Positions 25,932 to 33,698 of a stretch of DNA of 64,000 nucleotides are shown one piece after another. Every line of letters starts with the position of its first letter. Within the stretch, counting starts at the first letter, position 1. A program made the translations under genes and the position numbers. Source of the stretch: Deltaproteobacteria bacterium (GTDB taxonomy: Bacteria > Myxococcota > Myxococcia > Myxococcales > Anaeromyxobacteraceae); contig JACRMN010000019.1 of assembly GCA_016214955.1 (NCBI GenBank), forward strand, positions 1-64,000, given 5' to 3'. Under the pieces are notes generated by a model, which did not search any database, was not told the DNA's origin, and worked only from the letters and a program-made list of their open reading frames with translations.

Positions 25932-27629
25932 GTGCTTCCCATCGCCCTGCTCCTGCTGGCCCACCAGGCCGGGCCGCCGGCCGCCAGGGCGCCGGTGCCC
26001 GCCCCGGCGCCGGCGCCGGCAGCGGTGCGCGCCTCGCCCCCGCGGCCGCAGCGGCCCCAGGGCATGGTCTCCGGGCAGCTTCGCCACAAGGGCTGCCAGA
26101 GCGCCCCGGCAGCGGCGCAGGTCTCGGTGATCGGCCTCGAGGCCTCGGCCGCCTCCGACGCCGCCGGGCGCTTCACCCTCCAGCTTCCGCCCGGGACCTA
26201 CTCGCTGCTCATCGAGGGGCCGGGCCTGGTCTCCGACCAGCGGGTGGACGACGTGGCGGTCTCGGTGGGCCAGACCCGCGACCTGGGCACCGTCGAGGTG
26301 TGGCCCGAGGAGCGGCCCGCCAACTGCGGCGCCAGCGCCGCCGAGCCGCCAAGGCCCGCCGGCGAGCCGGTGGTGGCGGTGGCCCCCGACACGCCGTCGC
26401 TCGACCTGCCCGGCGACCGGGTCTCGCCCTCGGCAACCCCCGAGCAGCCCTGGGTGCGGGCCTCCCCCGGCACCGGCGCCGGCCAGCTCGGGCTGCAGGG
26501 CAACCCGGCGCGCGCGGACGAGGACGCCCTGGGCCCGCCCAGCTTCGCCGTGGGGCCCGCCGGCTCGCTGTGGGTGCTCGACGCCCTCAACCGCCGCGTG
26601 GTCCGCTTCGACCCTCGCGGCCACGCCGCCGGCGCCTTCCCGCTGGCCATGGCGCGCGAGGGGCTGGTGCTCGAGGCCGACATCACCGTCAACGAGGAGG
26701 GCCACCTCTTCCTCTACGCCTCCGGCGAGCTGCCCACCCTGGGCGAGTACGACGCCGCCGGACGGCTGCTGGTGGCCGGTGTGCTGCCTGCCACCTTCCG
26801 CGGCGCCACCCAGCTCCAGCTGGGCCGCACGCGCCCCATCTTCCTCATGCAGAACGGCCAGGCGGTGCGCGTCGAGCTCTCCTGGGGCGGCCTCAAGGGC
26901 GAGGGGCCGCTGCCCGGGCTGCCCCTGGCGGAGCTCTACGCCCGGGCCGAGCGGACCGGCCGCTTCCGGGCCGCGGTCAAGCTGGCCACGGCCGACGGCC
27001 GGGTGCGACGCAGCGTCCAGCTCCAGTCGCGCGTGCCGGTGACCGGCGTGCGGCTGGTGGGCGTGGACCGGCGCGGCGACCTGTGGGTGGCGGTGGATCG
27101 CGCCGAACGCGCCGAGTCGGGCGCCTCGCAGGCCGAGGTGCTGCTGCTCGCCCTCACGCCCCAGGGGCAGCTGGCCGGGGCCCGGGCGGTGCCGCCGGGC
27201 GGCCGCCGCTACCAGTTCCGCGAGTTCGCGCTGGCGCCCGACGGCAGCGTGGTGCAGATGCAGTCGGACGCGGCCGAGGTGCGCTTCGTGCGCTGGACGC
27301 TGCTGCCGCCGCCGCGCGAGGTGATGGCCGGCGAGGGCGTGCTCCGCGGCCGGGTGCTGGAGGGCGGCAAGCCCGCCCCGGGCGCCGCGGTGACGGTGGG
27401 CCGCCCGCGCCGCCAGATCCCGGTGGCCCTCGATGGCTCCTTCGAGGTGCGGCTCCCAGCCGGGACCTACACGGTGACGCTGCGGCCGCCGGCGCCCCCC
27501 GGGGCGCCCGAGCCGCTCCCGGTGGACGTGCGGGTGGCGGTGGCGGCCGGCGCCACCGTGGACATCGGCAACGTCCAGGTGGCCCCGCGGGTGCCGGCCC
27601 GCCCCGACCCGGTCCCGGTGGGTCCCTGA
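25932..27629 (+). CDS. Exported protein with two carboxypeptidase-regulatory-like domains around a propeller-like core
   Basis: A 565-residue protein beginning with a short hydrophobic signal (MLPIALLLLAHQ). A Pro/Ala-rich stretch is followed by a CarboxypepD_reg-like beta sandwich at about 45-125, recognisable from ASDAAGRFTLQLPPGTYSLLI. A middle region from about 195 to 465 has NHL-like repeats such as SLWVLDALNRRVVRFDPRGH. A second regulatory-like sandwich at about 470-550 (VALDGSFEVRLPAGTYTVTL) mirrors the first. Such domains mediate adhesion or cell-surface binding, and no catalytic motif is seen. It overlaps the next gene by one base (TGATG), so the two are cotranslated. Confidence 0.75.
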   Translation: MLPIALLLLAHQAGPPAARAPVPAPAPAPAAVRASPPRPQRPQGMVSGQLRHKGCQSAPAAAQVSVIGLEASAASDAAGRFTLQLPPGTYSLLIEGPGLVSDQRVDDVAVSVGQTRDLGTVEVWPEERPANCGASAAEPPRPAGEPVVAVAPDTPSLDLPGDRVSPSATPEQPWVRASPGTGAGQLGLQGNPARADEDALGPPSFAVGPAGSLWVLDALNRRVVRFDPRGHAAGAFPLAMAREGLVLEADITVNEEGHLFLYASGELPTLGEYDAAGRLLVAGVLPATFRGATQLQLGRTRPIFLMQNGQAVRVELSWGGLKGEGPLPGLPLAELYARAERTGRFRAAVKLATADGRVRRSVQLQSRVPVTGVRLVGVDRRGDLWVAVDRAERAESGASQAEVLLLALTPQGQLAGARAVPPGGRRYQFREFALAPDGSVVQMQSDAAEVRFVRWTLLPPPREVMAGEGVLRGRVLEGGKPAPGAAVTVGRPRRQIPVALDGSFEVRLPAGTYTVTLRPPAPPGAPEPLPVDVRVAVAAGATVDIGNVQVAPRVPARPDPVPVGP

Positions 27630-28864
27630 TGGCGCGCCTGGGCGAGATGCTGGTGAAGGGGGGGATCTGCACCGGGGCGCTGGTGGACGAGGCGCTCGAG
27701 GCCCAGGTGATCTACGGGGGTCGCATCGGCACCAACCTGCTGGAGATCGGCGCCGTGAAGGAGGAGCAGCTGGCGCAGGCCCTCTCGGCGCAGCTCGGGG
27801 CCCCGGCGCTGTGGGGCGACATCGGCGTCTCCGACGACGCCCTGGCGCTGGTGCGAGGGGACCTGGCCGAGCGGCTCGGCATCGTGCCGCTGCGGCTCGA
27901 GGGCAAGAAGCTGGTGGTGCTCACCGCCGACCCCCGGGACCTCCGCAGGCTCGACGAGCTGGCCTTCGCCACCGGCAAGGACGTGAAGGCGGTGGTGGTG
28001 GTGGAGTCGCGGCTCTCGGAGCAGCTCACGCGCCACTACGGCATGCGCCGCGTGGAGCGGGGCGTCCAGGTGCAGCCGTTCCGTGCCACGGCCCGGCCCC
28101 ACCAGGAAGGGCCGCAGGTCGGCGGCCCCGACCTCATGGACGAGGCCGACTTCGCCGCCCTCTACGACCGCGCCTCGTCGACCCCGGTGCCCGGGCAGGC
28201 CCCGACGCTCACGCCGCCCCCGCTCCCCGGCGGGCGCCCGGCGGTCACGCCCCCCGACGCCTTCCGCGGGGCCCTGGTCACCAACGACCAGGTGCTGGCC
28301 GCGCTGCAGCAGGAGGCCGAGCGCGAGGCCGACCGCGGCAGCATCGCCGTGCGGCTCACGCCCGTGTCGGCCGAGGCGCCGCCGCTCTCCTTCGACGAGG
28401 CGGCCCAGGCCCTGGCCGGCGTCAGCGACCGCGACGCCATCGCCCGCATCGTCCTGCGCTGCGCCCTCTCCCGCTGCCGCCGCGCCCTGCTGCTCACCGT
28501 CCGCGGCCACCGGGCCGACGGCTGGGAGGCGATGGGTGAGGGGCTCTCGCCACAGACCGCGGCGATGGTGCGCGTCTCCCTCGACCACCCGGGTGTCTTC
28601 CAGACGGTGGCCCGCAGCCGCTCCCACTTCCTCGGGCCGCTGCAGAAGACGGAGGCCAACGTCCGCTTCCTGCGGGCCCTGGGCGGCGGTGCGCCCAAGA
28701 CCTCCTTCGCCATGCCCATCCTGGCGCGGGGCAGGGTGGTCAACGTCCTCTACGCCGACGACGGGCGCGGCCGGGTGCTCGACTCCAGCGGGGTGGGGGA
28801 GCTGCTCATCCTCGCCACGCGCATCAGCCAGAGCTACGACGTCCTCCTCTCCCGCGCACGCTGA
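27629..28864 (+). CDS. GspE-N/MshEN-like domain protein with a GAF-like C-terminus
   Basis: A 411-residue cytoplasmic protein. Residues 1-150 match the N-terminal domain of type II secretion/type IV pilus ATPases: GEMLVKGGICTGALVDEALEAQ, then GTNLLEIGAVKEEQLAQALS and LRLEGKKLVVLTADPRD. There is no ATPase domain; instead, after a Pro-rich linker (about 185-215), residues about 250-410 resemble a GAF sensory fold (RRALLLTVRGHRADGWEAMG, FAMPILARGRVVNVLYADD). The N-terminal domain binds c-di-GMP in MshE, so a stand-alone nucleotide-responsive regulator is possible but unproven. It starts at ATG 27629, overlapping the stop of the exported protein gene. Confidence 0.75.
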   Translation: MARLGEMLVKGGICTGALVDEALEAQVIYGGRIGTNLLEIGAVKEEQLAQALSAQLGAPALWGDIGVSDDALALVRGDLAERLGIVPLRLEGKKLVVLTADPRDLRRLDELAFATGKDVKAVVVVESRLSEQLTRHYGMRRVERGVQVQPFRATARPHQEGPQVGGPDLMDEADFAALYDRASSTPVPGQAPTLTPPPLPGGRPAVTPPDAFRGALVTNDQVLAALQQEAEREADRGSIAVRLTPVSAEAPPLSFDEAAQALAGVSDRDAIARIVLRCALSRCRRALLLTVRGHRADGWEAMGEGLSPQTAAMVRVSLDHPGVFQTVARSRSHFLGPLQKTEANVRFLRALGGGAPKTSFAMPILARGRVVNVLYADDGRGRVLDSSGVGELLILATRISQSYDVLLSRAR

Positions 28865-28867
28865 GCC

Positions 28868-29413
28868 ATGGCCTCCACGCTCCACTACTTCCTCCTCCCC
28901 GACGACGAGCGGGCCCTCTTCCGCCAGCTGGCGCGCCACGCCGTCACGGTCTACCCGGAGCTGGTGCCGCCCGGGTACCAGGCGCCGGTGCTGAGCGAGA
29001 CGCTTTCCGGCGCGCTCCCCGAGCCGGCCTACTACCTGGCGGTGGAGCGGCTCGGGCCGGTCATCGTGCACCCGGTGAAGCGGGGCCCCGACAAGGGCAT
29101 GCTGAAGATCGAGGAGGTTCCGTCCCCGGTCTTCCACTACGAGCGGTCGGTCCGCAACGAGGATGGGGAGCTGGTGGCCGGGCGGCTGTGGGTGGACCTG
29201 GACGGGGCCGACGCCGCCACCAGCGAGCCGGGGAAGCCGCGGGCGCTGCGCCACCTCTTCGACGAGGTCCACGCCTGGTGCCGCAAGACCCTGCGGCGCA
29301 GCGATCCCAAGGGGTACTGGGTGGGGCCGCGGGCCGCGGAGGCCTGGAAGCGCGGCGAGCTGAAGCTGCGCGAGCCCGGCCACAAGGGGCGCCTCTACGG
29401 GGTCTGGCGCTAG
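28868..29413 (+). CDS. Conserved-looking hypothetical protein
   Basis: A 181-residue protein that I cannot assign. It starts MASTLHYFLLPDDERALFRQL, has no signal peptide or membrane helix, and contains many aromatic residues (HYFLLP, YWVGPRAAEAW, LYGVWR). The C-terminus is basic. It begins three bases after the stop of the GAF-like gene without its own ribosome site, so it is translationally coupled and probably works with it. A hairpin lies after it. Codon use is like that of its neighbours. Confidence 0.7.
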   Translation: MASTLHYFLLPDDERALFRQLARHAVTVYPELVPPGYQAPVLSETLSGALPEPAYYLAVERLGPVIVHPVKRGPDKGMLKIEEVPSPVFHYERSVRNEDGELVAGRLWVDLDGADAATSEPGKPRALRHLFDEVHAWCRKTLRRSDPKGYWVGPRAAEAWKRGELKLREPGHKGRLYGVWR

Positions 29414-29450
29414 CATCCCCCGACATCGCCCGCTTTCACCGGCCGTCTCC

Positions 29451-29482
29451 GACGCCCCGCGGCGGAGCACCACGCGGGCGTC
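29451..29482 (+). terminator. Hairpin after the hypothetical gene, before aceE
   Basis: GACGCCC pairs with GGGCGTC, and an inner GCG/CGC extends the stem past a bulged C. It lies 37 bases after the stop at 29413. Confidence 0.4.
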
Positions 29483-29545
29483 GGGCCTGCTCCCGGATTA
29501 GAACCGGGCCTGTCCCGCCGCCTGCGGCGGCCGCAGGAGGAGTCC

Positions 29546-32200
29546 ATGGAGAATTCCCCCGACCTCGACCCCCTCGAGACGCGGGAGTGGCTGGAGGCGC
29601 TGCAGTCGGTCCTCGATCGCGAGGGGCCGGCGCGCGCCCACTACCTCATCGAGCGGCTCATCGCCGAGGCCCGCGGCCGCGGCGCCTACCTGCCCTTCTC
29701 GGCCAACACCGCCTACCTCAACACCATCCCCGTCGAGCGCCAGCCGCCGCTCCCCGGCGACTTTGCCATCGAGCAGCGCATCCGCCACTTCGTGCGCTGG
29801 AACGCCATGGCCATGGTGGTGCGGGCCAACAGGCACACCAACGTCGGCGGCCACATCGCCAGCTTCGCCTCGGCGGCGATGCTCTACGACATCGGCTACA
29901 ACCACTTCTGGCGCGCCAGCACCGCCGAGCGCGGCGGCGACCTGCTGCTCATCCAGGGCCACTCGGCGCCCGGCATCTACGCCCGCGCCTTCCTGCTCGG
30001 GCTCCTCAGCGCCGAGCAGCTCGACAACTTCCGCCAGGAGGTGGAAGGCAAGGGGCTCTCCTCCTACCCGCACCCCTGGCTCATGCCCGAGTTCTGGCAG
30101 TTCCCCACCGTCTCGATGGGGCTCGGGCCGCTCATGGGCATCTACCAGGCCCGCTTCATGAAGTACCTCGACGACCGCGGCCTGGCCCGCACCGCCGGCC
30201 GCAAGGTCTGGTGCATGGCCGGCGACGGCGAGATGGACGAGCCGGAGTCGATGGGGGCCATCGGCCTGGCGGCGCGGGAGCGGCTCGACAACCTCATCCT
30301 GGTGGTGAACTGCAACCTGCAGCGGCTCGACGGCCCGGTGCGGGGCAACGGCAAGATCATCCAGGAGCTGGAGGCCGAGTTCCGCGGGGCCGGCTGGAAC
30401 GTCCTCAAGGTGATCTGGGGCCGCCACTGGGACCCGCTGCTGGCCCGCGACAAGGACGGCCTGCTGGCCCGCCGCATGATGGAGGCGGTGGACGGCGACT
30501 ACCAGACCTACAAGGCCAAGGACGGCGCCTACGTCCGCAAGCACTTCTTCAACACGCCCGAGCTCGCGGCCATGGTGGCCGACTACTCGGACGAGGACAT
30601 CTGGAACCTGAACCGCGGCGGCCACGACCCCTTCAAGGTCTTCGCCGCCTACCAGGCGGCCGCCTCCCATGTGGGCCAGCCCACCGTCATCCTCGCCAAG
30701 ACCATCAAGGGCTACGGCATGGGAGAGTCGGGCGAGGCCCAGAACATCACCCACCAGCAGAAGAAGATGTCGGTGGAGGCCATCCGCCGGTTCCGCGACC
30801 GCTTCCAGCTGCCGGTGCCCGACGACCAGCTCGAGGAGCTGCCCTACGTCTCCTTCCCCGAGGGCTCGCCGGAGCTGGAGTACCTGCGGGCCCGCCGCGC
30901 CGCGCTGGGCGGCGACCGGCCCAAGCGCCAGCGCCGCACCGAGGCGCTGCCGGTGCCGCCGCTCACCGCCTTCGGCCGTTTCCTGGCCGGGAGCGAGGAG
31001 CGCGAGCTCTCCACGACCATGGCCTTCGTGCAGATGCTCCAGCTCCTGCTCCGGGATCCGGTGCTGGCGAAGCGCATCGTGCCCATCGTGCCCGACGAGT
31101 CGCGCACCTTCGGCATGGAGGGGCTCTTCCGCCAGCTCGGCATCTGGAGCCAGGTGGGGCAGCTCTACACGCCGCAGGACGCCGAGCAGCTCATGTTCTA
31201 CCGGGAGGACAAGCAGGGGCAGATCCTGCAGGAGGGGATCAACGAGGCCGGCGCCATGTCGAGCTGGATCGCCGCCGCGACCAGCTACTCGGTGCACGGC
31301 ACCCCCACCATCCCCTTCTTCATCTTCTACTCGATGTTCGGCTTCCAGCGGGTGGGCGACCTCTGCTGGCTGGCGGGCGACATGCGGGCCCGCGGCTTCC
31401 TGCTCGGGGCCACCGCCGGCCGCACCACCCTCAACGGCGAGGGGCTGCAGCACCAGGACGGCCACTCCCACGTGCTGGCGGCCAACGTCCCCAACTGCAT
31501 CTCCTACGACCCGACCTTCTCCTGCGAGCTGGCGGTCATCCTCCAGGACGGCCTGCGGCGCATGTACGCCGAGCAGGAGGACGTCTACTACTACCTGACG
31601 GTGATGAACGAGAACTACCGCCAGCCGGCCATGCCGGAGGGGGCGGCGCCCGACATCCTCAAGGGCATGTACCGCTTCCGCACCGGACCGGAGGGCAAGG
31701 GGAAGCCGCGGGTGCAGCTGCTCGGCTCCGGCACCATCTTCCGCGAGGTGATGGCCGCCGCCGACCTGCTGGAGCAGGACTTCGGCGTCCTCGCCGACCT
31801 GTGGAGCTGCCCGAGCTTCACCGAGCTCGGCCGCGACGGCCGGGCCGCCGCCCGCCAGGCGATGCTGGAGCCGGGGGCCAGGCCGCGCACCTCCCACGTC
31901 GAGGCTTGCCTGGGCCCGACCCAGGGGCCGGTGGTGGCCGCCACCGACTACGTCCGCGCCTTCGCCGAGCAGATCAGGCCCTGGGTGCCGCGCCGGTACG
32001 TCGTCCTGGGAACCGACGGATTCGGCCGCTCCGACACCCGCGAGCGGCTGCGCCGCTTCTTCGAGGTGGACCGGCACGCCATCGCCGTGGCCGCCCTGAA
32101 GGCCCTGGCAGACGAGGGCGCCGTGCCCGCCGCCCGGGTTGCCCAGGCCATCTCGAAGTACGGCATCGACCCCAAGAAGCCAGCCCCCTGGACCGTCTGA
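29546..32200 (+). CDS. aceE: Pyruvate dehydrogenase E1 component, homodimeric type
   Basis: An 884-residue single-chain E1 that decarboxylates pyruvate with thiamine diphosphate and passes the acetyl group to lipoyl-E2. The TPP motif GDGEMDEPES starts near residue 226 and ends at NCNLQRLDGPVRGN, the canonical GDG-N30-NN region. The conserved SPHL-type segment near 180 (GKGLSSYPHPWL) and C-terminal transketolase-like domain are complete. Length matches E. coli AceE (about 887). ATG at 29546 has a GCAGGAGGAG ribosome site, and a small CCGCC/GGCGG hairpin sits just upstream. The E2 gene follows after two bases, so both form one operon. The E3 gene is not adjacent. Confidence 0.97.
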   Translation: MENSPDLDPLETREWLEALQSVLDREGPARAHYLIERLIAEARGRGAYLPFSANTAYLNTIPVERQPPLPGDFAIEQRIRHFVRWNAMAMVVRANRHTNVGGHIASFASAAMLYDIGYNHFWRASTAERGGDLLLIQGHSAPGIYARAFLLGLLSAEQLDNFRQEVEGKGLSSYPHPWLMPEFWQFPTVSMGLGPLMGIYQARFMKYLDDRGLARTAGRKVWCMAGDGEMDEPESMGAIGLAARERLDNLILVVNCNLQRLDGPVRGNGKIIQELEAEFRGAGWNVLKVIWGRHWDPLLARDKDGLLARRMMEAVDGDYQTYKAKDGAYVRKHFFNTPELAAMVADYSDEDIWNLNRGGHDPFKVFAAYQAAASHVGQPTVILAKTIKGYGMGESGEAQNITHQQKKMSVEAIRRFRDRFQLPVPDDQLEELPYVSFPEGSPELEYLRARRAALGGDRPKRQRRTEALPVPPLTAFGRFLAGSEERELSTTMAFVQMLQLLLRDPVLAKRIVPIVPDESRTFGMEGLFRQLGIWSQVGQLYTPQDAEQLMFYREDKQGQILQEGINEAGAMSSWIAAATSYSVHGTPTIPFFIFYSMFGFQRVGDLCWLAGDMRARGFLLGATAGRTTLNGEGLQHQDGHSHVLAANVPNCISYDPTFSCELAVILQDGLRRMYAEQEDVYYYLTVMNENYRQPAMPEGAAPDILKGMYRFRTGPEGKGKPRVQLLGSGTIFREVMAAADLLEQDFGVLADLWSCPSFTELGRDGRAAARQAMLEPGARPRTSHVEACLGPTQGPVVAATDYVRAFAEQIRPWVPRRYVVLGTDGFGRSDTRERLRRFFEVDRHAIAVAALKALADEGAVPAARVAQAISKYGIDPKKPAPWTV

Positions 32201-32202
32201 CC

Positions 32203-33540
32203 ATGAGCGCCATCGAGGTGAGGGTTCCGGCCATCGGCGACTTCAAGGACGTGGGAGTCATCGACGTCCTGGTGAAGCCAGGCCAGGCGGTGAAGGTGGA
32301 CGCGTCGCTCATCACCCTGGAGTCGGACAAGGCGACGATGGACGTGCCCTCGCCCGTCGAGGGGACGGTGGCCGAGCTCAAGGTGAAGGTGGGCGACCGG
32401 GTGCGGGAGGGGACGGTCATCCTGCTGATGGAGGAGAGCGGGAAGGGGGCGGGGAAGGCGCCCGCAGCGTCGACCGCGAGCCTGGCCGCCGCCCCGACCC
32501 CGACCGCGACCGCGACCCCGACCGCCGCCCCGACCCCGACCGGGCCCCCGACCGCCGCCCAGGCCGCGACCCCCGAGCCGCTTCCGGCCCCGGCCGCGCT
32601 GCGCTCGCCGACCTCCGTCCCGCCGCTGCCGGTGCCCACCAACGGGCGCGCCCACGCCTCGCCCGCGGTGCGGATGGTGGCTCGCGAGCTGGGCGTCGAC
32701 CTGTCCCGCGTGGCCGGCTCCGGCCCGCACGGGCGCATCCTCAAGGAGGACGTGCACCGGTACGTGAAGGAGGTGGTGGCGGGCACGCCCCCGGCCGGCG
32801 GCTCGGCAGGTGCCGCCCTCGACCTCCTCCCCTGGCCCAAGGTGGACTTCGCCCGATTCGGGCCCGTGGAGCCGAAGCCGCTCTCCCGCATCCGCAAGAT
32901 CTCGGCCGCCAACCTGGCGCGCAACTGGGTGATGATCCCGCACGTCACCCAGCACGACGAGGCCGACATCACCGAGCTCGAGGCCTTCCGGGTGAAGCTC
33001 AACCAGGAGCAGCCGGTGAAGGTGACGCTGCTGGCGCTGCTCCTGAAGGCCTCGGTGGCGGCGCTCCGGGCCTACCCCGAGCTCAACGCCTCCCTGGACG
33101 GCGAGAGCCTGGTGCTGAAGCGCTACTACCACCTGGGCTTCGCCGCCGACACGCCGCACGGGCTCCTGGTGCCGGTGCTCCGCGACGCCGACCAGAAGGG
33201 CGTGCTCCAGATCGCCCGCGAGCTGGGCGAGCTGGCGGCGAAGGCCCGCGAGGGCAAGCTCACGCCGGCCGAGATGCAGGGGGGGTCCTTCTCCGTCTCC
33301 AGCCTGGGCGGCATCGGCGGCACCGCCTTCACCCCGATCATCAACGCCCCCGAGGTGGCCATCCTCGGCGTCTCGCGAGCCGCCCTGAAGCCGCACTGGG
33401 ACGGAGAGCGCTTCGTGCCGCGGCTCATGCTGCCGCTCTCGCTCTCCTACGACCACCGGGTGGTGGACGGGGCGCTGGGGGCCCGATTCCTCGCCCACCT
33501 CGCCGGCCTGCTCGCCGACCTCCGCCGCAGCCTGCTGTAG
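32203..33540 (+). CDS. aceF: Dihydrolipoamide acetyltransferase (PDH E2), single lipoyl domain
   Basis: A 445-residue E2 that carries acetyl groups from E1 to coenzyme A. One lipoyl domain (residues 1-80) has the lipoylated Lys43 in ESDKATMD. A Pro/Ala-Thr linker (about 97-120) is encoded by the hexamer array. The E1/E3-binding domain lies at about 145-185 (ASPAVRMVARELGVDLSRVAGSG), and the catalytic domain at about 215-445 ends with DHRVVDGA, whose His is catalytic. E. coli AceF has three lipoyl domains, so this is a short form. It starts two bases after aceE. A terminator hairpin follows. Confidence 0.96.
   Translation: MSAIEVRVPAIGDFKDVGVIDVLVKPGQAVKVDASLITLESDKATMDVPSPVEGTVAELKVKVGDRVREGTVILLMEESGKGAGKAPAASTASLAAAPTPTATATPTAAPTPTGPPTAAQAATPEPLPAPAALRSPTSVPPLPVPTNGRAHASPAVRMVARELGVDLSRVAGSGPHGRILKEDVHRYVKEVVAGTPPAGGSAGAALDLLPWPKVDFARFGPVEPKPLSRIRKISAANLARNWVMIPHVTQHDEADITELEAFRVKLNQEQPVKVTLLALLLKASVAALRAYPELNASLDGESLVLKRYYHLGFAADTPHGLLVPVLRDADQKGVLQIARELGELAAKAREGKLTPAEMQGGSFSVSSLGGIGGTAFTPIINAPEVAILGVSRAALKPHWDGERFVPRLMLPLSLSYDHRVVDGALGARFLAHLAGLLADLRRSLL
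32491..32575. repeat. CCGACC/GCGACC hexamer array encoding the E2 linker (locus C)
   Basis: About a dozen degenerate copies of the same six-base unit as at 2761-2828 and 13215-13254. In the aceF frame they encode alternating Pro-Thr and Ala-Thr, a flexible linker after the lipoyl domain. Confidence 0.8.
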
Positions 33541-33568
33541 CTGCGCGCCGCAGGCGCCCTCCGTCCCC

Positions 33569-33598
33569 GGCCCGCCCTCGGAAATTCGAAGGCGGGCC
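33569..33598 (+). terminator. Terminator hairpin after aceF
   Basis: GGCCCGCC and GGCGGGCC form an 8-bp stem around a 14-base AT-richer loop, followed by TCGCATTT. Confidence 0.6.
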
Positions 33599-33652
33599 TC
33601 GCATTTCCGGCGCCGGCCGGCGCCGTTCCGAGTGGCGTCGCCGGGTTGGCGC

Positions 33653-33668
33653 TGGCACGGTCGCTGCT
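33653..33668 (+). promoter_or_regulatory. Sigma-54 (-24/-12) promoter of the beta-propeller lipoprotein gene
   Basis: TGGCACGGTCGCTGCT matches TGGCACG-N4-TTGCT with one mismatch and keeps the GG-N10-GC spacing. Transcription would start near 33679, 20 bases before ATG 33699 and just before its ribosome site. Confidence 0.55.
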
Positions 33669-33698
33669 CTGCTCCCGGGCCGGACACCGGAGGCGCCC

